Below are positions 16,063-25,183 of a stretch of DNA of 64,000 nt, one piece after another. The DNA is from Candidatus Flexicrinis affinis (lineage in GTDB: Bacteria > Chloroflexota > Anaerolineae > Aggregatilineales > Phototrophicaceae), in contig JADJWE010000002.1 of assembly GCA_016716525.1 (NCBI GenBank), forward strand, positions 124,001 through 188,000. Reading direction: 5' to 3'. Position numbers and translations under genes: made by a program. The notes under the pieces were generated by a model, which saw only the letters and a program-made list of their open reading frames with translations, did not search any database and was not told the origin of the DNA. Position 1 is the stretch's first letter, and every line of letters starts with the position of its first letter.

Positions 16063-17043
16063 ATGACAATTCGGCGGGTTGCGGTAATGACCAGCGGTGG
16101 TGACGCACCGGGCATGAACGCGGCGATCCGCGGCGTCGTGCGGGCCGGGCTGTACAACGGTTGGGAGATGTTCGGTATCCGCGAAGGCTTTGCCGGGCTG
16201 ATGTCTGGAGACTATCGGCCATTGGGCGCCCGCGACGTGGGCGGGATCATCCAGCTCGGCGGCACAATGCTCGGGAGCGCGCGCGCGCCGGAGTTCAAGA
16301 CCGCGGAGGGTCAAGCGCAGGCCGTCGCCAAATTGTCGCAGGCCGGTATCGATGCGGTCGCCGTGATCGGCGGCAACGGGTCGCAGACCGGGGCGCACGC
16401 CCTGAGCCAGCACGGCATTCCTGTCGTTGGCGTCGCTTCGACCATCGACAATGACTTGACCGGATCGGACATCACCATCGGCGTAGATACGGCGCTCAAC
16501 ATCGCACTGGAAGCTATCGATCGGCTCAAGACCACGGCGTCGTCGCACCGCCGCGCGTTTCTCGTCGAGGTCATGGGGCGCAACTGCGGATACCTCGCGC
16601 TCATGGCAGGAATTGCCGGCGGCGCCGAAGCGATCTGCATACCCGAGATCCCAGTCACCAATGAAGAGGTCGCGCGGGTGCTGCAAGATGCGTACAAGCG
16701 CGGCAAGACACATGGCATGGTCGTCGTGGCGGAAGGCGCGTCCAACGATGCCAACGAACTGGCCCAATATCTCCATCAGCAGACCAGCAACGGTGTCGGC
16801 TTCGAAGTCCGGGCGACGACGCTCGGGCACGTGCAGCGCGGCGGCATTCCGACCGCCTATGACCGTCTGCTCGGGTCACGCCTTGCGGCCCATGCGATGG
16901 ACTGTTTGGCGAAAGGTCAGTACAACGTATTGGCCGGCCAGCTAAGCGGGAAAATGGCCGCTACGCCGTTGGCCGAAATCGCTGGCAAGACCAAGTCGAT
17001 TCCCGCGGAGCTGTTCGAATTGGCCGAAGTGCTGGCGCGGTAA
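16063..17043 (+). CDS. pfkA: 6-phosphofructokinase
   Basis: 326 residues, the length of bacterial PfkA. Phosphorylates fructose 6-phosphate to the 1,6-bisphosphate, committing sugar to glycolysis. Motifs in order: TSGGDAPGMNAAIRGVV (ATP site), IGGNGSQTGA, STIDNDLTGSDITIGVDTA (catalytic aspartate in TIDND) and VEVMGRNCGYLALMAGIAGGA (sugar phosphate site). GGNGS replaces the usual GGDGS, so the magnesium-contacting aspartate is asparagine. Glycine rather than aspartate at the next position argues for ATP over pyrophosphate. The ATG at 16063 follows AAGGGGG. Convergent neighbour: the PaaK-like gene. Confidence 0.95.
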   Translation: MTIRRVAVMTSGGDAPGMNAAIRGVVRAGLYNGWEMFGIREGFAGLMSGDYRPLGARDVGGIIQLGGTMLGSARAPEFKTAEGQAQAVAKLSQAGIDAVAVIGGNGSQTGAHALSQHGIPVVGVASTIDNDLTGSDITIGVDTALNIALEAIDRLKTTASSHRRAFLVEVMGRNCGYLALMAGIAGGAEAICIPEIPVTNEEVARVLQDAYKRGKTHGMVVVAEGASNDANELAQYLHQQTSNGVGFEVRATTLGHVQRGGIPTAYDRLLGSRLAAHAMDCLAKGQYNVLAGQLSGKMAATPLAEIAGKTKSIPAELFELAEVLAR

Positions 17044-17059
17044 ACACGCCACCCGCGCC

Positions 17060-18274
17060 CTATTCCCACGTGCGCAGATCAACCACCGTTCGGCCAGCCT
17101 CGAGCGTGCCGAGCGGTACGAACTCGACCACATCGACGCGCAAACGTGCCGCGTATTCGACCGCCTGCCGCACCGCGCCCTCAAGCGCCGCCGCGCCGGC
17201 CGGGTCTTCGACCTCGAGCCGCAGTGTGACGACGTCGCGGTTCTCGGGGCGTGTGATGACCGCCTGCCCGCCCTTGACGGTGTCTGCGAAACGAGCCAGC
17301 GCGAACCGGAACTGGTTTGGATGCAGGAACATCCCGCGCACTTTGACCGCCTCGCCGCTGCGCCCGAACAGGCCAAGTAGCTGCTGCCGCCCGTTGGTGC
17401 GCGCGTCAGGTTCGGCCGCCAGCGCGCCGAGGTCACCGGTACCGAAGCGAATCAGCGGATAGGCCTTGTTAAATACGGTCACAACCAGCTCGCCCACCTC
17501 CCCGCCGGGGAGAGGTGCGCCAGTCTGAGGGTCGCACGCTTGAATGTGCACAGAATCCATGATAACGAAACCCTGCACGCCGTCCATTGTGTACGCAACG
17601 AGGCCGATGTCGGCAGTGCCGTAAGCGCTGGTCGTCTTCATGCCGTAATCGCCCTCGAAGCGGGCCTTCTGAGTCGGCGTGTACGGCTCGGCGCTGAACA
17701 GCGCCTTTTTGATCGGGACTTCGTTCTTCGCCAGTCCCATTTCCTCGCACTTGTCGAGGATCGTCATCAGGTAGCTGGGCTGGCCGACAAAGCCGGTCGC
17801 GCCCAACCGCGTCATGGCGAGAATCTGGAGCTCGGTGTTGCCCGGGCCGGTCGGGACAACCGTTGCGCCGACCGCGCGCAGGGCGTCGTCGAGCAGTATG
17901 CCCGCCGGCACGAGATGATACATGAAGGTGTTCAGCACGCGGTCGCCGCGCCCGAACCCTACGTACCGGAACGCCTCAAGCGATGCTTCCATGCCGTCCG
18001 GATTGATCGGCTGCGGGTCGAAGATCGGCCCCGGCGAAATGTAAATCCGCGGCAGGTCGGCCGGGTCGACGGCCAGCATGCCGCCGAACGGCGGGTTGTT
18101 CTGATGCAGCTCGACAAGCTGATCCTTGCTCGTGACGGGAATCTTGCCGAGATCGGCCACACCTCGGATGTCCGCCGGTGTGATTCCGGCCGACTCGAAC
18201 GTAAGACGGACTGCCGGCGCATTGGCATACGCGTGCGTGACGAGATCGTGAATGCGTTCATCAAGCCGGGTCAT
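17060..18274 (-). CDS. Phenylacetate-CoA ligase family protein with an altered P-loop
   Basis: 404 residues. Adenylate-forming enzyme of the PaaK branch: a YGTADIG motif near 225 (the adenylate-binding Y-G-x-x-E/D region), LIRFGTGDLG (hinge aspartate) and a small PaaK-type C-terminal domain ending in LEAGRTVVDLRTW. The usual SSGTTG phosphate loop is replaced by ISPGPIFDP at about residue 98, so nucleotide handling differs from PaaK proper. It is the last gene of the liv-type operon, 77 bases after livF. In context it may activate an imported carboxylate; the substrate is not readable from sequence. Confidence 0.82.
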   Translation of the reverse strand: MTRLDERIHDLVTHAYANAPAVRLTFESAGITPADIRGVADLGKIPVTSKDQLVELHQNNPPFGGMLAVDPADLPRIYISPGPIFDPQPINPDGMEASLEAFRYVGFGRGDRVLNTFMYHLVPAGILLDDALRAVGATVVPTGPGNTELQILAMTRLGATGFVGQPSYLMTILDKCEEMGLAKNEVPIKKALFSAEPYTPTQKARFEGDYGMKTTSAYGTADIGLVAYTMDGVQGFVIMDSVHIQACDPQTGAPLPGGEVGELVVTVFNKAYPLIRFGTGDLGALAAEPDARTNGRQQLLGLFGRSGEAVKVRGMFLHPNQFRFALARFADTVKGGQAVITRPENRDVVTLRLEVEDPAGAAALEGAVRQAVEYAARLRVDVVEFVPLGTLEAGRTVVDLRTWE

Positions 18275-18351
18275 GCTGCGTACTCCTTCGTCTGTGTGTT
18301 AACCGCGTGCCACGATCAGCGTAGCTGCGAGGGGACGGCCCGATCGCTGCG

Positions 18352-19146
18352 TCAGCCTAGCCAGCGCTTGCGGCGCTTGTAATGCTTGACTTCGCGGTAG
18401 CTCTTCCGCTCGCCGAGCTGATTCAGGCCGAGGTAAAACTCTTTGATATCCTCGTTTTCGCGAAGCTGCGCTGCGGGGCCGTCGAGCACAATGCGGCCGT
18501 TCTCCATGACATAACCGTGATCTGCAATCGCGAGCGCCGCCCGCGCGTTCTGCTCCACCAGCAGCACCCCAACCCCGGACTCCTCGCGGATCTTGCGCAC
18601 GATGGCGAAGATTTCCTCGACCAGCATCGGCGCCAGCCCGAGCGAAGGCTCGTCCAGCATGATCAGCTTCGGGTGGCCCATCAGGGCGCGGCCGATAACC
18701 AGCATCTGCCCTTCGCCGCCCGACAGATAGCCGCTGACCCGTTTGCGAAGATCCCGCAGGCGCGGAAAGAAATGGAAGACTTGTTCAAGATCGGTCTTGG
18801 CATGGCGCGCGCCTTGATACGCCATCGCTCCGGTCATTAAGTTCTCTTCGACAGTGAGGTGACGAAACAGCGGCCGGCCCTCGACCACCTGAATCAAACC
18901 GCGCCGGACGATGTCCTCGGCGGTCAGCACGTCGAGCCGTTCGGCGTGCCACGACACGCTGCCACGCGTGATCTCTCCGTTCTCGCCGCGCAGAAGGCCG
19001 CTGATGGCCTTGAGCGTCGTCGACTTGCCGGCGCCGTTCGGCCCAAGCAGCGACACGATCTGGCCGTCGCCCACGCTGAACGATACGCCGCGCAATACGA
19101 GGATCACACTGCTGTATATGACTTCTACGTTGTTGACAGAAAGCAT
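18352..19146 (-). CDS. livF: Branched-chain-type ABC transporter ATPase, LivF class
   Basis: 264 residues. Walker A GPNGAGKST, signature LSGGEGQMLVIGRALM, Walker B LIMLDEPSLGLAP and the LivF-typical LVEQN in place of the usual H-loop histidine. IQVVEGRPLFRHLTVEENL is also characteristic of LivF. A basic tail (KHYKRRKRWLG) extends past the usual end by about 20 residues. It pairs with LivG encoded at the other end of the operon to power the LivHM permease. It is separated from the substrate-binding gene by a strong hairpin that may reduce its expression relative to that gene. Confidence 0.94.
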   Translation of the reverse strand: MLSVNNVEVIYSSVILVLRGVSFSVGDGQIVSLLGPNGAGKSTTLKAISGLLRGENGEITRGSVSWHAERLDVLTAEDIVRRGLIQVVEGRPLFRHLTVEENLMTGAMAYQGARHAKTDLEQVFHFFPRLRDLRKRVSGYLSGGEGQMLVIGRALMGHPKLIMLDEPSLGLAPMLVEEIFAIVRKIREESGVGVLLVEQNARAALAIADHGYVMENGRIVLDGPAAQLRENEDIKEFYLGLNQLGERKSYREVKHYKRRKRWLG

Positions 19147-19190
19147 CAGAATTCTTTGTGTGCGTGCCTATTCGGACGGTTAAAGCGGCC

Positions 19191-19215
19191 CCGGCCCGCC
19201 ATTGCGACGGGCCGG
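19191..19215 (-). terminator. Hairpin after the substrate-binding protein gene (partial terminator)
   Basis: CCGGCCCG (19191-19198) pairs perfectly with CGGGCCGG (19208-19215) around 9 bases. On the minus strand only a short CTTTAA follows. In liv operons such a hairpin commonly stabilises or truncates the message after the abundant binding protein. Confidence 0.5.
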
Positions 19216-19235
19216 AGCACAGGTTCAACAGGGCA

Positions 19236-20606
19236 CTACATGCCCGGGCGCAAGTCCGGCGCGGGCGCAAAGTCCTCGAGCGGGATAAGCAGCGGGACGA
19301 ACAGCGTCGTACCGTCGCCCGGATCGACCTTCAGGGCGTCGTCGCCGCTGGTAGCCGGCCCGGTCATGTCGGCGTTGACGTAGCGCAGCATCGCCATGCG
19401 GTTGGCGCTGGTCGAACGCAGACCTTCCGGGTAATTCAGGTGATACAGGTCGAGCGGATAGTAGTCGACGGCCTCGATGATGGAGTACATCAGCGCGCCA
19501 TCGATGGCGTCAAGACTGCCGGCCTGATTTGCCGCCTGTGTATACAGCTCGGCGTAGGTATCGACCGTCGCCCAACCGAGCAGATACGAAATGTTCTGCT
19601 GCGGCAGCGTGCGTTCGTTGGCCGCGAACTGCGACAGGACCAACTGGATTCCCGGATGCTCGCGCTCGCTGTACCAACGGAACGGCAGCGAACCGACGTA
19701 GCCGTTGGCAGCGGGCAGGCCGTCGCTCCCGATCGACGAGCGGCTGAGCAGCGCGACCGACGTGTCCAACGCCCAGTTCACGCCCGCGAGCTGAACGTCG
19801 TCTTCCAAACCGAGGTCGACGACCGTCTTGGCGACGAGCGCCGGGCCGCTGGCGAGCGAATTGGTGTACAGGATGTTGGCGCCGTTATCGACGAGGTTCT
19901 GCACGTTGGTGCTGATATCGGTGGCCGACGGCAGGAAGTACTCCGGCGTATCGAGCACTTCGACACCCGCCGCTTCGCAATGCGCGATCGACTCGGGCTT
20001 GTAGGCGGCCTCACCGAACGCCCCCGGCCACGAGATGTAGCCGATAACCGGGTCCGGATACATCTCCGGGTTGGCGCCAACGAACTCGCAGAAGTCGCCG
20101 ATCTGGTCGACATAAATTGGATTGCTGGCGAAGACCCAGCCGGGTGCGTCGGCGTTTTCACCGTACAGACCGTCGACCGAACCGGCCGAAATCAGTACGG
20201 GAATCTCATCCTCGGCCAACTGCGTGCGCAGCAGTTCGCTGTCCGCGCTGGCGTACAGGATCAACAGATCGGGCTTAGGATCACGGTTGCTGAAGTCGTC
20301 ATACGCTGCCTGCGACTGAGCCGGATCGCCCGCCGTGTCACGGTTGATCTGCTCGAACGTCGCGCCGCACACGCCGCCGCGCTCGTTGTAGTAACTGATC
20401 GCGTCGCCCAAGCCCGCCAGCAGCGGCTGGGTGATGAACGCGAACGAACCGCTGATATCACCGAAGTGATAGATCGGAATCGTTTGTCCCGTCAGGTCGA
20501 CTTCGCACGCGGTGCGCTCGACAAAGTCGGGCAGCCCTTCTTCCTGCGCACCGACCGGCACGACGATCAGCACGGCAAGAAGGATCAACAGAAGTGCTTT
20601 GCGCAT
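19236..20606 (-). CDS. ABC transporter substrate-binding protein (LivK/type I periplasmic fold)
   Basis: 456 residues from the ATG at 20606, which starts a signal peptide (MRKALLLILLAVLIVVPVGA-Q). There is no lipobox, so it is either released or held by the uncleaved helix. The body reads as a type I periplasmic binding fold: IYHFGDISGSFAFITQPLLAGLGDAISYYNERGGVCG near the N-terminus is the ligand-binding entry of Leu/Ile/Val and amide or urea receptors. Longer than LivK (about 370). The neighbouring CoA ligases suggest the ligand is a carboxylic acid. AAAGGG precedes the start. It lies between livM and livF. Confidence 0.9.
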   Translation of the reverse strand: MRKALLLILLAVLIVVPVGAQEEGLPDFVERTACEVDLTGQTIPIYHFGDISGSFAFITQPLLAGLGDAISYYNERGGVCGATFEQINRDTAGDPAQSQAAYDDFSNRDPKPDLLILYASADSELLRTQLAEDEIPVLISAGSVDGLYGENADAPGWVFASNPIYVDQIGDFCEFVGANPEMYPDPVIGYISWPGAFGEAAYKPESIAHCEAAGVEVLDTPEYFLPSATDISTNVQNLVDNGANILYTNSLASGPALVAKTVVDLGLEDDVQLAGVNWALDTSVALLSRSSIGSDGLPAANGYVGSLPFRWYSEREHPGIQLVLSQFAANERTLPQQNISYLLGWATVDTYAELYTQAANQAGSLDAIDGALMYSIIEAVDYYPLDLYHLNYPEGLRSTSANRMAMLRYVNADMTGPATSGDDALKVDPGDGTTLFVPLLIPLEDFAPAPDLRPGM

Positions 20607-20635
20607 AGGTCCCTTTATCCTTTCAAACACTTCAA

Positions 20636-20653
20636 GCTGCAGCAAATTGCAGC
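20636..20653 (-). other. Short hairpin between livM and the substrate-binding gene
   Basis: GCTGCA (20636-20641) pairs with TGCAGC (20648-20653) around six bases, about 30 bases upstream of the binding-protein start. There is no T-run, so a processing or stability element is more likely than a terminator. Confidence 0.35.
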
Positions 20654-20721
20654 ATGGCCCCGATTGTAGCGTGGACGCCGGACGTCAACCAAATACCCCC
20701 GGCACGCTCGGAAAGTCGGCG

Positions 20722-21834
20722 TCAATACGAGTACGGCCTGATCTTCCAACTGATCTTGAGAATCTCCCACCGATACGCCAGCCCCCTCGGCTCGACGATC
20801 AAGAAGATCAGCAGCGCAAGACCGAACAACAGCGGGTTCAGCGCCGCGAACACGTTCACCGGGTCGAGAAACGGCAGCAGTCCGGGCAGCGCGCTGTACA
20901 GCGGCGGAATGATTGCCGGAATGACGTTCTGGGTCAGCAGAATGACGAACGCCACTCCGAACATCGGCCCAAGCGGGAACCCTGCCCCGCCAATGATTAG
21001 CATCGCCAGCAGTTCGATCGACACTTGCGGCGCGAAGAACTCGAGCGAGATGTTGTTGGTGTGAAAGGCCATCAGGCAGCCCGCGATGCCCGCGTAGACC
21101 GCACTCAGGAAGAACGCCTGCAGCTTGTAGCTGAACACGTTGATCCCGAGCAGTTCGGCGGCCAGGTCGTTGTCACGAATGCTGATCATCGCGCGGCCTG
21201 TGCGCGTCCGGCTGATATTTCGCGCGGCCAGCGAAAGCGCCATGGCGATCGGGATGACGATGTAGTACATGGCGCCGTCCGCGCCGAAGCTGATGCCGAA
21301 CAGGTCCGGAATAGGCACGTCCAGCGGGCGTGACCCGTTCGAGATGTGTTCGAGCGGATAGCGGAGAGTCCACGGGATGATGAACTGTGCCGCCAGCGTC
21401 GCCATGCTGAGGTAAAACCCTTTAACGCGCAGCGACGGTAGGCCGAACAGCAAGCCGATCAGTCCGGTAAACAGCGCCGCCGTCGGCAGGGCCAGCCAGA
21501 ACGAAAAACCGAGCTGGCGCGCAAGATACGCCCCGCTGTACGCGCCGACCGCCATGAACGCCGCGTGTCCCAGCGAGACTTGCCCGGTGTAGCCGGTCAG
21601 GATATTGAGGCCCTGCACGGAAATCACAAGGATCGCGATGCGAATGATGGTGCCGACCAGCGACTGCGGAATCAGCGAGATGCCGAACGGTCCCTCCAGC
21701 GACAGCAGCGGGATCAGCAGCAGCAGCGCCACGATGCCGTACGAGACCGCCTTCTCGCCGCGCGTGCGGTTGAGCGCGATATCGTCGCTGTAGGTGGTGT
21801 CAAAAACGCCGGACGGGCGAATGTTCGAACTCAT
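20722..21834 (-). CDS. livM: Branched-chain-type ABC permease, LivM class
   Basis: 370 residues with about ten hydrophobic segments. Family signatures: LNILTGYTGQVSLGHAAFMAVGAY near 95 (the conserved G-x-x-SLGHAAF loop) and RTGRAMISIRDNDLAAELLGINVFSYKLQAFFLSA (the EAA-like cytoplasmic loop that contacts the ATPases). It forms the pore together with LivH. In the operon it sits 156 bases after livH; that gap contains an imperfect inverted repeat. Confidence 0.95.
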   Translation of the reverse strand: MSSNIRPSGVFDTTYSDDIALNRTRGEKAVSYGIVALLLLIPLLSLEGPFGISLIPQSLVGTIIRIAILVISVQGLNILTGYTGQVSLGHAAFMAVGAYSGAYLARQLGFSFWLALPTAALFTGLIGLLFGLPSLRVKGFYLSMATLAAQFIIPWTLRYPLEHISNGSRPLDVPIPDLFGISFGADGAMYYIVIPIAMALSLAARNISRTRTGRAMISIRDNDLAAELLGINVFSYKLQAFFLSAVYAGIAGCLMAFHTNNISLEFFAPQVSIELLAMLIIGGAGFPLGPMFGVAFVILLTQNVIPAIIPPLYSALPGLLPFLDPVNVFAALNPLLFGLALLIFLIVEPRGLAYRWEILKISWKIRPYSY

Positions 21835-21866
21835 TCAAGTAGTCTCCAGAGCACGATCGTCAGTTT

Positions 21867-21980
21867 TCAGTGGTCAGGTGTCAGTCGTCAGAGGCCAGTG
21901 TCCAGATTTCTAGGGATCAATTCAGTTCTGACGTAATCGCGCAAATCGCTTTCTCCTGACGACTGACATCTGACTACTGA
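21867..21980. repeat. Imperfect inverted repeat in the livH-livM gap
   Basis: Arms at 21867-21890 and 21957-21980 match in opposite orientation at 22 of 24 positions and are built from CTGAC/CAGTC-like units (for example GACGACTGACA). The 66 bases between the arms show no other structure. It resembles interspersed palindromic intergenic repeats rather than a terminator, since no T-run follows either arm. Confidence 0.6.
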
Positions 21981-21990
21981 CAAGTGCCAC

Positions 21991-23208
21991 CTAAATTCGT
22001 TCAATTCGTTTCTGTCCGAACAGGCCATCGGGCCGGATCACCAGCACCAACATCAACACTAGATACGGCGCCAGTTCGGTGTCGACCTGAAGGCCGGGGA
22101 ACAGACGACGGCTCATTTCCTGCACAAAGCCAACGACGATCCCGCCCACGAATGCACCGCCAATCGACTCCAGCCCGCCGAGCAGCACGGCCGGAAAGGC
22201 GTAGAACGCCAAGCCCGGAAGGTTTTGGCTCAGGCTCGTGGCGCCGCCCTGCGCGATCCCCGCGACAGCCGCCAGCAGTGCTGCGATCGCCCACGCCACG
22301 GCGAGGATTACGCGAACGCGCAAGCCGACCGACTGGGCAAGCTGTTGATTCTCGGCCGTCGCACGCATCGCGAGGCCGACGTTCGTAAACCGGAAGAACA
22401 GCACGAATGCGACGAAGGCCAGCACCGCCAACGCGAATGCCACGACCAGCTCGAGGTTAAATATGATTCGCGCAACGTCTAGCCACGTATCCGCTCCGTC
22501 GATGCTGAACCGTTCCGGCAGACCGATGCGCTTGAGCACATCGAACACCGGCAGCGGGATCTCGACGCTGCCCCATACCATCTGTGTCAATCCGTGCAGA
22601 ACTTCGCCCACAGCAAGGGTCATCAGCACGGCGGTGAACAGCGGTTGTCCAATCAGGGGGCGGATCGTAAAGCGTTCGACCGCCAGCCCGAGTGCCGCCG
22701 CGCCAAGCCCGCCGCCGATAAACCCGCGGATCAACTGCCACTCCTGACCGGGCAGCAGAAGTACCGCGGTGAGCACTGCCGTACCGACCGCGCCAACGAC
22801 CAACCGGCGCGGATCGCGCAGCATTCGCCACCCGTTAAGTGTAACCAGCATAAACACGACGAACGCGCTGAACAGAAAGGCGGGTACCAGTAAGACCTGC
22901 GTGACGCTGAAGAACGCGTGGAAGATCAGGCCGCCGGCCAGCATCATGTAGCCGTGCGCGAAGTTGAAGACGCCCGAAGCCTTATTGATGATCACGATGC
23001 CGAGGGCGACGAGCGAATACACCCCGCCGACCAGCACACCGCGAATCGCCGACTCCACCAACCGCCCGGGCTTCTGTGCCATGCCGTATGGCGCCAGCCA
23101 GATCAGGAACGCCAGCACTGCCGCTGCGATCAGGAACCACTTGATCGCACGCCGGGCATCGAACGCAGAAGATGGGGTCGGGTTCTGTGTCTGTGCAAAC
23201 GTGGACAT
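21991..23208 (-). CDS. livH: Branched-chain-type ABC permease, LivH class
   Basis: 405 residues, about 100 longer than E. coli LivH because of an added N-terminal segment with one extra membrane helix (WFLIAAAVLAFLIWLAPYG). Family signatures follow: AIRGVLVGGVYSLVALGIVIINKASGVFNFAHGYMM near 55 and GLAMRATAENQQLAQSVGLRV near 280 (EAA-like loop). The start codon overlaps the stop of the acyl-CoA ligase gene by one base (TGATG), indicating translational coupling. With LivM it forms the membrane channel. Confidence 0.95.
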   Translation of the reverse strand: MSTFAQTQNPTPSSAFDARRAIKWFLIAAAVLAFLIWLAPYGMAQKPGRLVESAIRGVLVGGVYSLVALGIVIINKASGVFNFAHGYMMLAGGLIFHAFFSVTQVLLVPAFLFSAFVVFMLVTLNGWRMLRDPRRLVVGAVGTAVLTAVLLLPGQEWQLIRGFIGGGLGAAALGLAVERFTIRPLIGQPLFTAVLMTLAVGEVLHGLTQMVWGSVEIPLPVFDVLKRIGLPERFSIDGADTWLDVARIIFNLELVVAFALAVLAFVAFVLFFRFTNVGLAMRATAENQQLAQSVGLRVRVILAVAWAIAALLAAVAGIAQGGATSLSQNLPGLAFYAFPAVLLGGLESIGGAFVGGIVVGFVQEMSRRLFPGLQVDTELAPYLVLMLVLVIRPDGLFGQKRIERI

Positions 23209-25178
23209 CAGCCGACATCCTCAATGTGAACCGAGGTCTCGACCCGTCCCGTTCGACCGTCCCGGTACTTGACCTCGGCCGATACGGTCACGCTATCTTT
23301 ACCGGAGTACATCGCCTCGATCATGTCGGCATAACGCTGTTCGAGGGCGCCGCGCCGGAGCTTTCGTGTGCGGGTCAGTTCGGCCTCGTCGGCGTCGAAT
23401 GCCTTGTGCAGGATCACGAATCGCTTGATACGCGCGGCAGCCGGCAGCGATGCGTTGACTGCCTTCACCTCATCGCGGATGATTTTGTACACCTCGGGCT
23501 TCTGCGTCAGGTCGACGTAGGTCGTGAAGTGAACGCGATTCTTCTCCGCCCAGCGGCTCACATTCTCGAAGTCGATGATCACGATCGCCGTAACGAAGTC
23601 CTTGTCGCTCTCTCCGATCGCCATGACATCCTGAACGTATTGACAGAACTTGAGCCGGCCCTCGATATACTGCGGGCTGAATTTCTCGCCGCTCCTGAGC
23701 GTGATCAAATCCTTCACGCGGTCGAGGTAAATCAGGTGGCCGTCGTCGTCGAAGTAGCCGGCGTCGCCAGTCTTGAAGTAGCCGTCTTCGTCAAATGCCT
23801 CTTCGGTCTTGTCCGGCATCTTGTAATAACCGGCGAACACCGTACGGCTGAAAACACGAATCTCGTTGTCCTCGGCAATCTTGACCAGCACGCCCGGGTT
23901 GGGTTCGCCTACGGTCGCCAGCTTGACCCGGCCGACCAAGTGCTGTGTCGCGCCCTGCATCTCGGTCGAACCGTACAGACTGCGCAGCTCGACGCCGACG
24001 GCGCGGAAGAAACGCAGCACCGACGGGCTGAGCGCCGACCCTGACGTGAACGCGTGGCGCATCCGGGTCATCCCGATCTTGTCGCGCAGCGGGCCGAGCA
24101 CGGCGACTTGTCCAAGCCACTGCAAGAACTTCAAATGCGCGGGGATAGGCTTACGCTCGTCCTCGAGGTCGATCACCTGATACGCGATCGGCAGGAAGCG
24201 GTTGAACAATGCACGGTTGATCCAAAAGCTGTCGTTGACGCGCATCTGCATGGTGCGCGCCAGCCCCTCCCACAAGCGGCTCGGGAACAGCAGTGACGAC
24301 GGCGCGATCTCGCGCAAATCGTGCTGTACCGTCTCCGGCCCTTCCGGGAAATTCACCTTGAAGCCGTTGAGCGCGTGGGCGCCGACGCCCAGCGATTGCT
24401 CGGTGATCCACGCCAGCGGGCTGAACGACACGTAATCGTCTTCTGGTGTAAACGGGACGGTCTCGCGCGTTTGCCACGTGGCGTAGAGCAGGTTGCGGTG
24501 GCGGACCATCGCGCCTTTCGGCACGCCGGAGGTGCCGGAGGTGTAGCTGAAAATCGCAATATCCTCGGGGCCGCCTTGGGCGACCATCGCCTCGAACGCG
24601 CCGGGATGCTCCTGCCCGTACTTGTGACCCATCGCGAGCACGTCTTCGAAGCGGATCAGCCACGGGTCGTCGATATTCCACATGCCGCGGTCGTCCCAGT
24701 AGATGACCTTGCGGATGTTCGGGAGTTGGTCCCGCAGGGCCAGTGCCTTGTCGACCTGCTCCTGATCGTGCGCGAACAGAAAGACCGAGTCGGAGTGGGT
24801 GACGATGTAGCCGAGTTCCTGCAAGTTCGCGTCGGTGAAAATGGCGACGCTGATGGCGCCAGCGGCATGAATCGCGTACTCCGCCCAGTAAAACTCCGGA
24901 TCGTTCTCGCCGATGATGGAGACTTTGTCTTCGCGCTTTAGGCCCAGCGCCGTTAGGCCGAGGCTCAAATCGACGACCGTCTTGAAGTTGTGCGACCACG
25001 TGTATTCCTGCCAGATGCCATAGCGCTTCTTGCGCATGGCGACGCGGTCGCCCATCTGCCGCGCAGTGACGACGAACGCCTTCGCCGTCGTGTCGCGGTC
25101 GGCCGGTATCGGTTCAATCTTGTCGTACGGAACGGTAAAATAAGGTTCTGTCTTGTGTGCTTTTTCGACTGCAGCCAT
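23208..25178 (-). CDS. Long-chain acyl-CoA synthetase (AMP-forming, FAA1 type)
   Basis: 656 residues. Activates fatty acids or similar acids with ATP and CoA. Phosphate loop IFSYTSGTSGVPKGAMV (about 190), A5 motif YGSTEMQG (about 405), hinge YFKTGDAGYFDDDGHLIYLDRVKDLITLRSGEKFSPQYIEG, and a C-terminal segment with AAARIKRFVIL and LTRTRKLRR. It lacks the lid insertion of eukaryotic forms. It is placed inside the ABC operon, 5 bases after livG and overlapping livH by one base, so synthesis is tied to the transporter. A vectorial uptake-activation role is inferred from this position. Confidence 0.92.
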   Translation of the reverse strand: MAAVEKAHKTEPYFTVPYDKIEPIPADRDTTAKAFVVTARQMGDRVAMRKKRYGIWQEYTWSHNFKTVVDLSLGLTALGLKREDKVSIIGENDPEFYWAEYAIHAAGAISVAIFTDANLQELGYIVTHSDSVFLFAHDQEQVDKALALRDQLPNIRKVIYWDDRGMWNIDDPWLIRFEDVLAMGHKYGQEHPGAFEAMVAQGGPEDIAIFSYTSGTSGVPKGAMVRHRNLLYATWQTRETVPFTPEDDYVSFSPLAWITEQSLGVGAHALNGFKVNFPEGPETVQHDLREIAPSSLLFPSRLWEGLARTMQMRVNDSFWINRALFNRFLPIAYQVIDLEDERKPIPAHLKFLQWLGQVAVLGPLRDKIGMTRMRHAFTSGSALSPSVLRFFRAVGVELRSLYGSTEMQGATQHLVGRVKLATVGEPNPGVLVKIAEDNEIRVFSRTVFAGYYKMPDKTEEAFDEDGYFKTGDAGYFDDDGHLIYLDRVKDLITLRSGEKFSPQYIEGRLKFCQYVQDVMAIGESDKDFVTAIVIIDFENVSRWAEKNRVHFTTYVDLTQKPEVYKIIRDEVKAVNASLPAAARIKRFVILHKAFDADEAELTRTRKLRRGALEQRYADMIEAMYSGKDSVTVSAEVKYRDGRTGRVETSVHIEDVG

Positions 25179-25183
25179 CGCGC

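Noticed and set aside
19158..20669. Plus-strand open frame of 503 codons opposite the substrate-binding protein gene
   Set aside because: It is an antisense shadow of a gene with signal peptide and clear family match; GC-rich DNA leaves long open frames opposite real genes.
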